Shown piece after piece: positions 37,435 to 47,790 of a stretch of DNA of 64,000 bases (position 1 is the first letter of the stretch; each line of letters starts with the position of its first letter). The translations under genes and the position numbers were made by a program. The DNA is from an uncultured Trichococcus sp. (GTDB lineage: Bacteria; Bacillota; Bacilli; Lactobacillales; Aerococcaceae), in contig NZ_OY760503.1 in the NCBI RefSeq assembly GCF_963663645.1, positions 1,989,501 through 2,053,500 on the forward strand, read 5' to 3'. The notes under the pieces were generated by a model. It was not told where the DNA came from and did no database searches. It saw nothing but the letters and a program-made list of their open reading frames with translations.

Positions 37435-37545
37435 GCGGGGTGGACAGTGTTTCCGGATAAAACACTTGTTTTTTTTGCCGGGTCATTAGATAATGAAAGA
37501 TAACGATAAACATTCAAAGATATAAAAACGAAGGAGAAACAATCC

Positions 37546-38937
37546 ATGACCACAGACCCCAGTAATCAGACATTGCTTTGGCAACTGCTGCTGATTGCGG
37601 TATTGACATTGGTGAACGCATTTTTTGCGGCATCCGAAATCGCATTTGTTTCACTGAACAAAAATAGAGTGGCAAGCCAAGCCATCAAAGGGGACGAAAA
37701 AGCGCGCAAAATTTTGGCGCTTTTGGAACATTCCGATGATTTTTTGGCGACTATCCAAGTTGCCATTACTTTCGCGGGCTTCCTTTCCAGTGCATCGGCG
37801 GCCAATACTTTTGCAGCCAGACTCGATCCCTATCTGAGTAATATACCCGGCGCGGAACAGGCTGCCATTCTGATCGTGACGTTAGCGCTCTCCTACATTT
37901 CCTTGGTCTTCGGTGAACTGTACCCGAAACAACTGGGGCTGCAGCGCCCGGAAGAAGTGGCGCGGGCAGGTGCGGGCGTCATCACTGTCGTCCAAAAGCT
38001 GATGAAACCATTCGTTTGGTTTTTGTCTTTTTCGACCAGTGTGCTTGAAAAAATGACGCCGATCACTTTCACAAGCGGCAACGACATGTTTTCGCGTGAA
38101 GAAGTGCGTGAACTGCTGGAAAAGAGCAGTGATGAAGGGACCATCGAACGGATGGAATTCAATATGCTGAAAGGGGTGCTTTCCATGGACAATAAAATGG
38201 CTCGGGAGGTCATGGTGCCGCGGACGGACACTTTCATGCTGAATGTGAACGATGATGTCGAGGCGAACATAGAAGCAGCGTTGGATTCCCCTTATACGCG
38301 CATACCGATTTACGAAGACGACAAGGACAATATCATTGGCGTGTTGCATCTTAAAAATTTGTTGAAGGAATCCAAAAACACGCAGATCGACCGAATCGAT
38401 CTGCGGAAAATCATGAATGAGCCTCTGTTTGTGCCGGAAACCATTCTTACGGATGAATTGATGTCGTACCTGAAGAAAAGCCACAACCAATTGGCCTTGC
38501 TTCATGATGAATATGGCGGTATGGTCGGGATCGTAACCTTGGAGGACATTCTGGAAGAAATTGTTGGCGATATCGAGGATGAGTACGATGAAAGCTATGT
38601 GCTGATCGAGCGGGTCGGGGATAATGCGTACGAAGCCGATGGGGCTACGCCTCTGCATCGCTTCAATGATTATTTTGGTTCGCAACTTGAATCGGCGGAT
38701 GTCGATACAATCGCCGGCTACCTGTTGACGGAGTTGGGTGAGTTTCCGGAAGAAAATGAGGAAGCATCCATCGAAGTGAACGGATTGATCATCAAAACGT
38801 TGGAGTTCGACAATCGCCGCCTGCTGAAAGTCGGGGTGTCTTATCTGAATAAGAATGATCGCCCCGCAAAAGAACGTTTCAAAGAGGACGAGGCAGAGGC
38901 TGAAGAAGCCGCCGGTGGAACGGAAGAAACAGAGTGA
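37546..38937 (+). CDS. Hemolysin-family/CNNM-type transporter with CBS domains
   Basis: 463-aa membrane protein: DUF21 (CNNM) domain with about four helices (10-190), a CBS pair (about 215-345; VPRTDTFML..., GMVGIVTLEDILEEIVGD) and a C-terminal CorC/HlyC domain (about 365-450). The family is linked to Mg2+ or other cation extrusion; the name hemolysin is historical. ATG 37546 after GAAGGAGAAAC. Confidence 0.9.
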   Translation: MTTDPSNQTLLWQLLLIAVLTLVNAFFAASEIAFVSLNKNRVASQAIKGDEKARKILALLEHSDDFLATIQVAITFAGFLSSASAANTFAARLDPYLSNIPGAEQAAILIVTLALSYISLVFGELYPKQLGLQRPEEVARAGAGVITVVQKLMKPFVWFLSFSTSVLEKMTPITFTSGNDMFSREEVRELLEKSSDEGTIERMEFNMLKGVLSMDNKMAREVMVPRTDTFMLNVNDDVEANIEAALDSPYTRIPIYEDDKDNIIGVLHLKNLLKESKNTQIDRIDLRKIMNEPLFVPETILTDELMSYLKKSHNQLALLHDEYGGMVGIVTLEDILEEIVGDIEDEYDESYVLIERVGDNAYEADGATPLHRFNDYFGSQLESADVDTIAGYLLTELGEFPEENEEASIEVNGLIIKTLEFDNRRLLKVGVSYLNKNDRPAKERFKEDEAEAEEAAGGTEETE

Positions 38938-38943
38938 ATGATG

Positions 38944-38995
38944 CGCAGCCTTGCCCGGATCGACAAAAGTCGGTCAGGGTGAGGCCGCTTTTTTT
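38944..38995 (+). terminator. Terminator after the CNNM-type gene
   Basis: GC.GCCTTGCCCGGATCGAC pairs with GTCGGTCAGGGTGAGGC.GC around AAAA, then TTTTTTT. Confidence 0.85.
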
Positions 38996-39066
38996 GGAAA
39001 TCGGGATAGTGCGCCTACGGATAACCGATCCGTATTTGGGGTCAGCGTACGCTCGTAACGACAATC

Positions 39067-39095
39067 TTGTGGAATGCCGGAATTTCTTGTATAAT
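39067..39095 (+). promoter_or_regulatory. Promoter upstream of element copy 3 and prfC
   Basis: -35 TTGTGG (39067-39072), 17-bp spacer, -10 TATAAT (39090-39095). With transcription starting near 39102, the prfC leader would be about 430 nt and would contain the whole element at 39187-39492. Confidence 0.72.
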
Positions 39096-39186
39096 AACAA
39101 AGGTATTATCGTGGGTTAGCGTGTGCATATTGCTCATGCTATCTTTTTGTGTAAAGGAAAGTAGAAAATATTTTGAATCCAAAAGT

Positions 39187-39492
39187 GCATCGCCACAGGT
39201 GCTTCACGGTTTTGCGAAATGTTTCATGCATCCAATATAGATATATATGGCTAGCTTCACGGGTAAGCCCTTCGGAAAGGAAAAAAGGAACCCCTTGTCT
39301 TTACGAGCCAAGGATACTGTTCGACTTGTCATGATTCTTGTCATCTTGATGATTTAGAAACATGATACAACTGACCGGTACGGTCACGTTGATTCCTATG
39401 TTTTGGAAGTCTCTCAGCATATTGCGCTCTACGATGCGGAGCTCGATTTCCTGAATTTCTTTCAGGGCTGAACGAACCCGTTCAGCTTTTCT
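39187..39492 (+). repeat. Interspersed hairpin-rich element, copy 3 (prfC leader)
   Basis: Best-preserved copy. Parts: GCAT...ATGC upstream domain (39187-39235); TGGCT...AGCCA domain (39248-39310) with left inverted repeat AGCTTCACGGGT; cassette with TCATC/GATGA and TGACCG/CGGTCA hairpins (about 39327-39390); GCATATTGCGC...ATGC segment; CCTGAA/TTCAGG hairpin; and a terminator GCTGAACG/CGTTCAGC plus TTTTCTT. The left repeat can pair with the descending arm of the terminator (10 of 12), an antiterminator-like option. Confidence 0.88.
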
Positions 39493-39531
39493 TACGTTCA
39501 CGATGGAGATATTTGAAAAAAGGAGAACAAT

Positions 39532-41109
39532 ATGACTCAAACATTAGCAGATAAAGTCAAAGCAAGAAGAACATTTGCGATCATTTCCCATCCGGATGCC
39601 GGTAAAACGACCATCACGGAGCAGTTGTTGTTGTTCGGGGGCGCAATCCGCCAAGCAGGGACGGTAAAAGGGAAAAAATCAGGCAAATTCGCCAAATCGG
39701 ATTGGATGGATATCGAAAAACAAAGGGGCATTTCAGTAACCAGTTCGGTCATGCAGGTTGATTATGACGGAAAACAGATCAATATTTTGGATACGCCCGG
39801 ACATGAAGATTTCTCGGAAGATACGTACCGCACCCTGATGGCTGTGGATAGTGCAGTCATGGTCATCGATAGCGGGAAGGGGATTGAACCCCAGACGAAG
39901 AAATTATTCAAAGTCTGCAGCATGAGAGGGATTCCGATCTTCACCTTCATCAATAAATTGGACCGTGATGGCCGCGAGCCGATGGATCTGATTGCGGAAT
40001 TGGAAGAAGTATTGGGGATCGATGCCTACCCGATGAACTGGCCGATGGGCATGGGGAAAAATTTATTGGGTCTGTATGACATCTACAATAATCGCGTGGA
40101 ACTGACCCATCCGGAAGAGAATGAAGACAACGATTTCCTGCCGCTGAATGAAGAAGGCGAAATCGAAGGTGATTATCAGGTGAAGCAATCAACCATCTAT
40201 ACCCAAGCGGTTGAAGATGTCCAGTTGCTGAAAGAGGCGGGCAACGACTTTTCGGAAGAAGCGATCGCAGCCGGAAAACTGACGCCTGTTTTCTTCGGGT
40301 CAGCTTTGACTGGCTTCGGCGTCCAGACCTTTCTTGATGCCTTTGTTGATTTTGCTCCGAGCCCAAGTGAGCATCTGACTGTAGCGGACGAAATCGTTGA
40401 ACCTACGGACGAAAACTTCACCGGATTCATCTTCAAGATTCAAGCGAACATGAACCCGGCTCACCGGGACAGGATTGCCTTCGTGCGTGTCTGCTCCGGT
40501 GAATTCAAACCCGGAATGGACGTTTTTGTAACCCGTACCGGCAAAAAGATCAAATTGGCGCATACGACACAGTTCATGGCCGATTCCCGTGAGCAGGTCC
40601 AAACGGCAGTAGCGGGTGACATCATCGGGTTATACGATACGGGTAACTTCCAAATCGGCGATACGATCCATGAAGGCAAAAAAAGCCTTCAGTTTGAAGC
40701 TTTGCCGCAGTTTACACCGGAACTGTTCATGAAAGTCACTCCGAAAAACGTCATGAAGCAGAAATCCTTCCATAAAGGTGTGCAACAGTTGGTTCAGGAA
40801 GGAGCCATCCAGTTGTACAAAACGTACCACACGGAAGATTATATTTTGGGTGCGGTCGGTCAACTGCAGTTTGAGGTGTTCCAGTACCGTTTGTTGCACG
40901 AATACAACGCGGAAGTCGAAATGATGCCGATGGGCTCCAAAATTGCGCGATGGATCGATCCGGAAGATTTGGATCCGAACATGTCGTCAAGCCGTAACTT
41001 ATTGTGCCGTGACCGTTTCGGCGATCCTGTATTCCTTTTCGAAAACCAATTTGCTATGCGTTGGTTCCAGGACAAGTATCCGGAAGTCAAATTGACTGCC
41101 TTGCTCTGA
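39532..41109 (+). CDS. prfC: Peptide chain release factor 3
   Basis: GTPase that recycles RF1/RF2 after peptide release. The 525-aa protein has G1 [11 protein letters not shown]2/G3 RGISVTSS and DTPGHEDF, G4 NKLDRDG, then domains II and III as in RF3. ATG 39532 after AAAAGGAGAAC. It is preceded by element copy 3, whose terminator lies 40 bp before the start codon. Confidence 0.97.
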   Translation: MTQTLADKVKARRTFAIISHPDAGKTTITEQLLLFGGAIRQAGTVKGKKSGKFAKSDWMDIEKQRGISVTSSVMQVDYDGKQINILDTPGHEDFSEDTYRTLMAVDSAVMVIDSGKGIEPQTKKLFKVCSMRGIPIFTFINKLDRDGREPMDLIAELEEVLGIDAYPMNWPMGMGKNLLGLYDIYNNRVELTHPEENEDNDFLPLNEEGEIEGDYQVKQSTIYTQAVEDVQLLKEAGNDFSEEAIAAGKLTPVFFGSALTGFGVQTFLDAFVDFAPSPSEHLTVADEIVEPTDENFTGFIFKIQANMNPAHRDRIAFVRVCSGEFKPGMDVFVTRTGKKIKLAHTTQFMADSREQVQTAVAGDIIGLYDTGNFQIGDTIHEGKKSLQFEALPQFTPELFMKVTPKNVMKQKSFHKGVQQLVQEGAIQLYKTYHTEDYILGAVGQLQFEVFQYRLLHEYNAEVEMMPMGSKIARWIDPEDLDPNMSSSRNLLCRDRFGDPVFLFENQFAMRWFQDKYPEVKLTALL

Positions 41110-41130
41110 TTCGGATCAAAAATAAAACAA

Positions 41131-41166
41131 AAAACGCACATTGCTGAAAAGCAGTGTGCGTTTTGC
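41131..41166. terminator. Terminator after prfC (shared with DUF1827 gene)
   Basis: AAAACGCACA.TGCT / AGCA.TGTGCGTTTT with GAAA loop; A run and T run on either side. Confidence 0.9.
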
Positions 41167-41203
41167 GTTAAGAAGAGTTTTTTTCGATTGCTAAAAATGT
41201 CAA

Positions 41204-41479
41204 TCATTTCAGATGAGATAGCTCCACGAAGTTATGGCCAGGCATAACTTCCACATCGTCAACTGTAAGATGCAACAATTTCGTCAGCACAAAGTCGATT
41301 TCGCTTTGCTTCACGCGACGGTTTTTGTTGAGGATGATGACATCCTCATGTGTTGCGGCACCGGTAAAGATGACTGTAGTTTGTCCCAATGAATAAACTT
41401 TGACAAATTGAGCATCGGTGTTGGCCAATTGCTCACGTACAAGATCAGCGTGGCTATTTGTAACATCGATCAATTTCAT
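41204..41479 (-). CDS. DUF1827 family protein
   Basis: 91-aa conserved small protein of lactic acid bacteria (MKLIDVTNSHADLVREQL...), usually found next to clpE as here. No catalytic motif or membrane segment. Start ATG 41479 with AGGGGTG upstream. Function unknown. Confidence 0.82.
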   Translation of the reverse strand: MKLIDVTNSHADLVREQLANTDAQFVKVYSLGQTTVIFTGAATHEDVIILNKNRRVKQSEIDFVLTKLLHLTVDDVEVMPGHNFVELSHLK

Positions 41480-41592
41480 GGACGAACACCCCTAACTTAG
41501 GTTGGCTGTTTACAGAATAATTATATAACAACTGTTAATTTATTTAAAGAGTAAACAAACAAATGAATAATTTTCATAAGCTTCCAAACGAG

Positions 41593-41626
41593 AAAGGCAA
41601 GAGCCCGTTCATGGACTCTTGCCTTT
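41593..41626 (-). terminator. Terminator of clpE
   Basis: AAAGGCAAGAG / CTCTTGCCTTT stem; on the minus strand the T-rich stretch CTTTCTCG follows. Confidence 0.75.
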
Positions 41627-41640
41627 TGCGAAAGCGTTGC

Positions 41641-43845
41641 TTATTCAGATGCCGCTGTTTCCGTGCGTTCGACTTTGCTGACGACCATCAGATTGCCTTC
41701 TTCATCAGCGTCGACAAACAAATCTTTGATTTTCGGATTATCCAAGTAGAATTCGGCTACCTGGTCCTCGATCTGATCCTGGATGACGCGGCGCAGCGGG
41801 CGAGCGCCCATGCTTGGGTCATATCCCAGATCGATAAGCCGATCTTTTGCTTTTTGTGAGACGGTAACGCTGATTTCCTTATCCTTCAACAATTCGTTGA
41901 CGTCGTCCAGCATAAGCGTGACGATGCTGCTTAAATTTTCTTTGGACAATTGATTGAACTCGACTATCGCATCGAAGCGGTTGATGAATTCGGGCTTGAA
42001 GTAATCGCTCAAGCGGTTCAGGATGGAATGCGTCTTGCCTTTCATGGCTGCTCCGAAACCTACGCTTGCTTCCTGGACGCCCGTGCCGGCATTGCTGGTC
42101 ATGATGATGATGGTGTCTTTGAAGCTGACGGTTCTGCCCTGGGAATCCGTCAGGCGGCCGTCGTCAAGGATCTGCAGGAAGAGATGCATCACATCCGGAT
42201 GGGCTTTTTCGACTTCATCCAGAAGCAGAATGCTGTACGGACTGCGGCGGACGCGCTCGGTCAATTGGCCGGCTTCGTCATAGCCGATGTACCCGGGAGG
42301 CGAACCGATCAATTTGGAGACGGCATGTTTTTCCATGTATTCGCTCATATCGAAGCGGATGATCGCTTCTTCGGTTCCGAACATTTCGATCGCCAACTGT
42401 TTGGCCAATTCGGTCTTGCCGACGCCGGTAGGTCCCACGAACAGGAAGGAACCGATCGGGCGGTTTTTGCGGCTCAGTCCGATCCGGTTTCTGCGGATCG
42501 CTTTGGCAACTTTGTCGATGGCTTCATCTTGGCCGATGACATTTTTCTTCAGATCGCTGTCAAGATTCTTCAATTGTGTCTGTTCTTTTTCAAGCAAGTC
42601 ACCGACCGGGATATTCGTTTTGATCTCAATGATCTTTTGGATATCCTCTTCCGTAACGATGGGATCGCCATCGGCTTGGGTCGGATTTTGTTTCATCTTA
42701 TTCAGGTTAGTGATCTGATCGCGATAGTAGGCAGCTTTTTCGTAATCTTCCGCATGCAGGGCGGCTTGTTTTTCCTTTTCGGCCGTTTCGATGCGTTCCT
42801 CGATCTGTTTCGGATCGATGGCTTTGATGGTCAAATTCTTTTTGGATCCGGACTCATCAAGCAGGTCGATGGCTTTGTCGGGAAGGAAGCGATCCTGGAT
42901 ATAGCGGTGCGACAATTTGACGGCCGCTTCCAGAGCCTTATCCGTATATTTGACGTGGTGATAATCTTCGTATTTCGGGCGGATGCCTTGAAGGATGATC
43001 AGCGTCTGTTCGGGTGTCGGTTCATTCACGCGGACGGGCTGGAATCGGCGTTCCAATGCCGGGTCCTTCTCGATTCTGCGGTACTCATTCAGCGTTGTGG
43101 CGCCGACCAATTGCAGTTCGCCTCTCGCAAGGGCGGGCTTCAGGATATTGCCTGCATCCATGCTTCCCTCAGCGCTTCCTGCTCCGACGATTTCGTGGAT
43201 TTCGTCAATGAAGAGGATGATCTGTTTGTTCGCCCGGATTTCATCCATCAGTTTCTGCATCCGTTCTTCGAATTGGCCGCGGATGCCTGTTCCTTGGACG
43301 AGCGACACGACATCCAAACGGATAACTTCTTTTTCCAGTAATTTCTGAGGGACATCCCCGTCCACGATTTTTTGAGCAAGACCTTCCACAACGGCTGTCT
43401 TGCCGACGCCGGCTTCCCCAGTGAGTACCGGGTTGTTTTTCGTGCGTCGGTTCAGTATTTCGATGACGCGTGCGATTTCACTGTCTCTTCCGATGACGGG
43501 GTCGATACCGCCATCGCGTGCCAATTGCGTCAGATTGATGCCGTATTCGTCCAGCAAGCCGCCTTTTCCGCCGCCTTTTCCTCCACGGGCAGCTTCAGGG
43601 GCAGGAGGCTGTTGGTGATTCTGGCCTTGATTTTGCTGCATTTGTTTGAAGAAGGAGTCCAGATTACCGAAAGAAAAAGGGTCTCCTGGGCCTTGGGATC
43701 TTGGGTTCGGATTGTTTTGTTGCGATTGAGCGGCTTTGAATTCTTGATAGCAGCTCTGGCATAAGTCGATTTGGCGTCTTTGTCCATTCACGCTGGCATA
43801 CAGATGAATGGAAGCTTGGTTTTTTCCGCAATGTTGACAAAGCAT
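41641..43845 (-). CDS. clpE: ATP-dependent Clp protease ATP-binding subunit ClpE
   Basis: HSP100 unfoldase partner of ClpP (734 aa). N-terminal zinc finger CQHCGK...CQSCYQ (residues 3-33), Gln-rich linker, first AAA module (Walker A GEAGVGKT), a UVR-like coiled segment (about 350-395), second AAA module (GPTGVGKT) and a C-terminal D2 small domain. Start ATG 43845 with AAAGGAAG upstream. Promoter and CtsR boxes at 43925-43981 indicate heat/stress control. Confidence 0.97.
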   Translation of the reverse strand: MLCQHCGKNQASIHLYASVNGQRRQIDLCQSCYQEFKAAQSQQNNPNPRSQGPGDPFSFGNLDSFFKQMQQNQGQNHQQPPAPEAARGGKGGGKGGLLDEYGINLTQLARDGGIDPVIGRDSEIARVIEILNRRTKNNPVLTGEAGVGKTAVVEGLAQKIVDGDVPQKLLEKEVIRLDVVSLVQGTGIRGQFEERMQKLMDEIRANKQIILFIDEIHEIVGAGSAEGSMDAGNILKPALARGELQLVGATTLNEYRRIEKDPALERRFQPVRVNEPTPEQTLIILQGIRPKYEDYHHVKYTDKALEAAVKLSHRYIQDRFLPDKAIDLLDESGSKKNLTIKAIDPKQIEERIETAEKEKQAALHAEDYEKAAYYRDQITNLNKMKQNPTQADGDPIVTEEDIQKIIEIKTNIPVGDLLEKEQTQLKNLDSDLKKNVIGQDEAIDKVAKAIRRNRIGLSRKNRPIGSFLFVGPTGVGKTELAKQLAIEMFGTEEAIIRFDMSEYMEKHAVSKLIGSPPGYIGYDEAGQLTERVRRSPYSILLLDEVEKAHPDVMHLFLQILDDGRLTDSQGRTVSFKDTIIIMTSNAGTGVQEASVGFGAAMKGKTHSILNRLSDYFKPEFINRFDAIVEFNQLSKENLSSIVTLMLDDVNELLKDKEISVTVSQKAKDRLIDLGYDPSMGARPLRRVIQDQIEDQVAEFYLDNPKIKDLFVDADEEGNLMVVSKVERTETAASE

Positions 43846-43924
43846 GGCAATCTTCCTTTCTATATGGATCGTAGCTACATGTATATTATAGTAGTAACAA
43901 CTAAGGAATACTCGTGAGAAGGCG

Positions 43925-43981
43925 CTCTGACCAACTCTGACCTTATGGACCCATTATACATTGACCTATTTTGACTTTCAA
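43925..43981 (-). promoter_or_regulatory. clpE promoter with two CtsR boxes
   Basis: On the minus strand: -35 TTGAAA (43981-43976), 17-bp spacer, -10 TATAAT (43958-43953). CtsR-type tandem heptamers AAAGTCAAAATAGGTCAA (43978-43961) overlap the -35/spacer, and a second pair AGGTCAGAGTTGGTCAGAG (43943-43925) lies downstream of the -10. This is the classic arrangement for CtsR repression. Confidence 0.9.
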
Positions 43982-44154
43982 GTGGTTTGCCTTGAAACGA
44001 AGCATTTTTTTGCGGGACGCCATCCGCCCGTATGCGAAGGTTGTAATAAATTAGTGGCATTTCAACAATTATGACGAAAATTTGAACAAATCCATTTAAA
44101 AGAGTTGTAGTATAAAGCGAAAAATGGTAATCTTATTCAATGAAAGGGTTATTT

Positions 44155-44185
44155 TTGATTCGTTTTCCCATTTTTCTGTTATAAT
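44155..44185 (+). promoter_or_regulatory. ptsHI promoter
   Basis: Extended -10 TGTTATAAT (44177-44185); TTGATT at 44155-44160 is a -35 candidate with a long 19-bp spacer. No catabolite-repression element was recognised. Confidence 0.65.
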
Positions 44186-44239
44186 GGAACCGTATCAAAA
44201 GTACCTTAAATAAATACATCTCAAAAGGGGTTTATGACT

Positions 44240-44506
44240 ATGGAAAGAAAAGAATATCACGTAATCGCAGAAACAGGGATTCACGCACGTCCAGCAACTT
44301 TGTTGGTGCAAACTGCAAGCAAATTCAATTCTGATATCAATTTAGAATACAAAGGTAAATCAGTTAACTTAAAATCAATTATGGGTGTAATGTCATTAGG
44401 CGTAGGCCAAGGCGCTGATGTTGTCATCACAGCAGAAGGTCCGGACGAAGCAGACGCTATGGCTGGAATCACTGAAACAATGGTAAAAGAAGGGCTAGCA
44501 GAGTAA
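44240..44506 (+). CDS. ptsH: Phosphocarrier protein HPr
   Basis: General phosphotransferase carrier. With ATG 44240 the protein is 88 aa and the phosphorylated residues fall on the canonical His15 (GIHARPATL) and Ser46 (LKSIMGV), the site of HPr kinase. The upstream ATG 44234 is only 3 nt from AAAGGGG. ptsI follows after one base. Confidence 0.97.
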   Translation: MERKEYHVIAETGIHARPATLLVQTASKFNSDINLEYKGKSVNLKSIMGVMSLGVGQGADVVITAEGPDEADAMAGITETMVKEGLAE

Positions 44507-44507
44507 T

Positions 44508-46238
44508 ATGAAAAACCACTTACAAGGAATAGCAGCTAGTGACGGTATTGCAATTGCGAAAGCATATTTGCTTACTGAACCGGATCTATCCTTTGAAAAG
44601 CGTAAAGTGGAAGATTCAGAAGGCGAAGTTGCTCGCCTTTTTGAAAGCTTTGAAACCGCTAAATCAGAGGTAAGTGCAATCAGAGACAAAGCGGCAGTAT
44701 CACTTGGCGAAGAAGAAGCACAAGTTTTTGATGCACATTTAATGGTATTATCCGATCCAGAAATGATTGGATCAATGAACGCAAACATTCGTGACAACGG
44801 TGTCAATGCTGAATCAGCACTTTCAGAAGTTGCAGGCATGTTCATCGGTATGTTCGAAGCGATGGAAGACAACCCATACATGCAAGAGCGTGCAGCGGAT
44901 ATCCGCGACGTTACAGAGCGTGTGTTGAGCCACTTGTTGGGTGTCAAAATCCCTAACCCATCGACAATCACAGAAGAAGTGATCGTCGTTGCAAAAGATT
45001 TGACTCCTAGTGACACTGCTCAATTGAACCGTGAATTCGTCAAAGGATTCGTTACCGATATCGGTGGACGTACATCCCACAGCGCAATCATGGCCCGCTC
45101 TTTGGAAATTCCTGCAATCGTAGGTTCAAAAGAGATTACACAAATCGTTAAAGATGGCGATATCATCATTTTGGATGGTTTGGACGGCGACGTCTTCATC
45201 AATCCGGATGAAGAAACATTAGCTGCATACAAGAAGAAGGCTGAAGAGTTTTCTGCGATGCAAGCAGAATGGCACAAACTGAAGAATGCAGATACAGTGA
45301 CTGCAGACGGCAAACATATCGAATTGGCAGCCAATATCGGAACGCCTAAAGATTTGGATGGCGTTATCGCTAACGGCGCTGAAGCTGTAGGTCTGTACCG
45401 TACTGAGTTCCTGTACATGGATTCTTCGGACTTCCCGACAGAAGATGAGCAATTCGATGCTTATAAAGCTGTTTTGGAAGGCATGGAAGGCAAACCTGTT
45501 GTTGTCCGTACAATGGACATCGGTGGGGACAAAGAATTGCCTTATTTGGAATTGCCGAAAGAAATGAACCCGTTCTTGGGTTACCGTGCAATCCGTATTT
45601 GTTTGGCTGAGCCAGAGATGTTCCGCACACAATTGCGTGCATTGTTGCGTGCCTCCGTTTACGGTAAGTTGCGCATCATGTTCCCGATGATCTCAACTCT
45701 GAACGAATTCAGAGCTGCAAAAGCGATGTTGGAAGAAGAAAAAGCGAATCTATTGGCCGATGGCGTAGAAGTCGCTGATGATATCCAAGTAGGTATCATG
45801 ATCGAAATCCCAGCAGCTGCTGTATTAGCTCATCAATTCGCTAAAGAAGTGGATTTCTTCAGTATCGGAACGAATGACTTGATCCAATACACAATGGCGG
45901 CAGACCGCATGAACCAACAAGTTTCTTACTTGTACCAACCATACAACCCAGCTATCCTTACGCTGATCAAGCATGTTATCGATGCTTCTCACGCTGAAGG
46001 CAAATGGACTGGCATGTGTGGCGAGATGGCCGGTGACCAAACAGCGGTTCCGTTGTTGGTAGGTCTTGGTTTGGATGAGTTCTCCATGAGCGCATCCAGC
46101 GTCCTGAAAACACGCAGCTTGATGAAACGCTTGGATTCCAAAGAAATGGAAACGTTAGCGGACAAAGCGATCAATGAATGCACGACTGTCGAAGAAGTTA
46201 TTGCATTAGTTGAAGAAATGAAAGCTAAATTAGTCTAA
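44508..46238 (+). CDS. ptsI: Phosphoenolpyruvate-protein phosphotransferase (enzyme I)
   Basis: Takes phosphate from PEP and passes it to HPr, first step of sugar PTS transport. The 576-aa protein has the active-site His in [21 protein letters not shown] and the PEP-binding C-terminal barrel with [15 protein letters not shown] and [12 protein letters not shown]. Strongly biased codons indicate high expression. Ends at a long terminator hairpin. Confidence 0.98.
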   Translation: MKNHLQGIAASDGIAIAKAYLLTEPDLSFEKRKVEDSEGEVARLFESFETAKSEVSAIRDKAAVSLGEEEAQVFDAHLMVLSDPEMIGSMNANIRDNGVNAESALSEVAGMFIGMFEAMEDNPYMQERAADIRDVTERVLSHLLGVKIPNPSTITEEVIVVAKDLTPSDTAQLNREFVKGFVTDIGGRTSHSAIMARSLEIPAIVGSKEITQIVKDGDIIILDGLDGDVFINPDEETLAAYKKKAEEFSAMQAEWHKLKNADTVTADGKHIELAANIGTPKDLDGVIANGAEAVGLYRTEFLYMDSSDFPTEDEQFDAYKAVLEGMEGKPVVVRTMDIGGDKELPYLELPKEMNPFLGYRAIRICLAEPEMFRTQLRALLRASVYGKLRIMFPMISTLNEFRAAKAMLEEEKANLLADGVEVADDIQVGIMIEIPAAAVLAHQFAKEVDFFSIGTNDLIQYTMAADRMNQQVSYLYQPYNPAILTLIKHVIDASHAEGKWTGMCGEMAGDQTAVPLLVGLGLDEFSMSASSVLKTRSLMKRLDSKEMETLADKAINECTTVEEVIALVEEMKAKLV

Positions 46239-46245
46239 GCCGATT

Positions 46246-46299
46246 CAGGCACGTAAAAAGACCGGGCATGCTTGCATGCCTGGTCTTTTGCGTGCCTGC
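46246..46299 (+). terminator. Terminator after ptsI
   Basis: Very long hairpin CAGGCACG...AAAGACC.GGCATGC / GCATGCC.GGTCTTT..CGTGCCTG with a 2-nt loop; the T run lies within the right arm. Confidence 0.85.
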
Positions 46300-46387
46300 G
46301 ATTTCAAACGCCTCAATGATAGAGCCCCTGTTGGTTGCGCATCCAACACAGTGCGGATATAGTATAAAAAATAGGCCTGTAGGATGA

Positions 46388-46416
46388 GTGACAAATATCA
46401 GAATGTTCTATATACT
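46388..46416 (+). promoter_or_regulatory. Promoter of the BgsB-like gene
   Basis: -35 GTGACA (46388-46393), 17-bp spacer, -10 TATACT (46411-46416). Confidence 0.65.
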
Positions 46417-46466
46417 GAATACATTGAGTCATAATAAATTTGATGGGATTTTTTCGAGGTGAAGTC

Positions 46467-47672
46467 ATGAGAATAGGCATGTTTACAGATTCGTATTTTC
46501 CTCAAGTGAGCGGGGTATCCACTTCAATTCGCACCTTGAAAGAGGAATTGGAGGCAGAAGGTCATGAGGTCATCATTTTTACCACAACCGACCCAAAAGC
46601 TGACGAAGATGAAAAAAATATAATTCGTTTGACCAGTATCCCGTTCTTATCTTTCAAAGATCGTAGGGTTGCGGTCAAAGGGATGAACAAAGCGTTGAAG
46701 GAAGCGAAGAAACAGAAGATAGATATTGTACACACGCATACGGAGTTCAGTTTGGGGTTGACGGGGAAATTCGTCGGGTACATGCTGGAGATTCCGACGG
46801 TGCATACCTATCACACCATGTACGAAAAATATCTGCACTACATCGCTAAAGGGAAGGTTGTGAAGCCCCGGGCGGTGAAGATAGCTTCCCGTTATTTCTG
46901 CAACCGAACGATGGGCATCATCGCCCCGAGCGAACAAATGAAGGAGAAATTGGCGTCCTACAATATCTACAAGGAAATCCGCGTCATTCCGACGGGTGTC
47001 AAGATACCGGAACGGATTGCCGGCATCAAGGCCCGCAAGCGTGAGGAGTTGGGCATTTCGGATTCCGAATTGGTGCTGCTATCCCTCAGCAGGCTATCTT
47101 CAGAAAAAAATCTGGATAAGCTTGTCCATGCCTTTCCGGAGGTCGTCGAAGCCTATCCGTCCGCGAAGCTTGTGTTCGTCGGGGATGGACCGATGCGCCA
47201 TGAATTGGAGACGCTGGTGTCGGAAATGGATTTGGCCCGGAACGTGATTTTCGTCGGGGAAGTCAGAAACGAAGCTGTGAGCGAGTATTATCAGATGGCG
47301 GACATTTATGTCAATGCTTCCGAATCGGAAACGCAAGGCCTAACCTATCTGGAATCGATCGTAAACGGGTGTCCGGTCATCGCTAAGCGGAATGACTATT
47401 TATCGGGGTTGATCAAAGAAGACAGCCTGGGAATGCTGTTCGACGAGGATGGCAAAATCGGCAAGACCATCATCGCCTATGCGGATTTTTATCACAATTC
47501 AGATGTTGCGACAAATCAAGAAGTATGGGATGGACTGATGGAGGAGATTTCTTCAAAAGCGTTCGCGGATGCCGTGTTGAGCTATTATCAGACAAGTATT
47601 GACATTTATGAATCGCAGCCGCGCGAAGAGTTGAAATTAAGAGTGAATCTCTTGGAAAAGATCAAACGTTGA
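46467..47672 (+). CDS. bgsB: Glycosyltransferase family 4, BgsB-like (monoglucosyl-diacylglycerol synthase)
   Basis: 401-aa GT-B glycosyltransferase. The N-terminus MRIGMFTDSYFPQVSGVSTSIR and HTHTEFSLGLTGK match the Enterococcus BgsB / alMGS group, which adds glucose to diacylglycerol to make the lipoteichoic acid and membrane glycolipid precursor. C-terminal E-x7-E type motif in SESETQGLTYLES. ATG 46467 after CGAGGTGAAGTC. The partner enzyme for the second glucose appears to be at 61160, not adjacent as in Enterococcus. Confidence 0.85.
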   Translation: MRIGMFTDSYFPQVSGVSTSIRTLKEELEAEGHEVIIFTTTDPKADEDEKNIIRLTSIPFLSFKDRRVAVKGMNKALKEAKKQKIDIVHTHTEFSLGLTGKFVGYMLEIPTVHTYHTMYEKYLHYIAKGKVVKPRAVKIASRYFCNRTMGIIAPSEQMKEKLASYNIYKEIRVIPTGVKIPERIAGIKARKREELGISDSELVLLSLSRLSSEKNLDKLVHAFPEVVEAYPSAKLVFVGDGPMRHELETLVSEMDLARNVIFVGEVRNEAVSEYYQMADIYVNASESETQGLTYLESIVNGCPVIAKRNDYLSGLIKEDSLGMLFDEDGKIGKTIIAYADFYHNSDVATNQEVWDGLMEEISSKAFADAVLSYYQTSIDIYESQPREELKLRVNLLEKIKR

Positions 47673-47681
47673 GTCGGAACG

Positions 47682-47727
47682 CCGGGAAACAGATTGCTTG
47701 GATAATCTGTTTCCCGGCATTTTTTGT
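47682..47727 (+). terminator. Terminator after the BgsB-like gene
   Basis: GCCGGGAAACAGATT / AATCTGTTTCCCGGC stem followed by ATTTTTTG. Confidence 0.93.
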
Positions 47728-47790
47728 TTTTATCTGCGCAAGGCGTAATGTATACTGTTCACATAGCGTTTAGAAGGGACGGATTTATAA

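Noticed and set aside
41950-43341. 463-codon open frame antisense to clpE
   Set aside because: Shadow of the clpE codon pattern; no ribosome-binding site and no recognisable domain.
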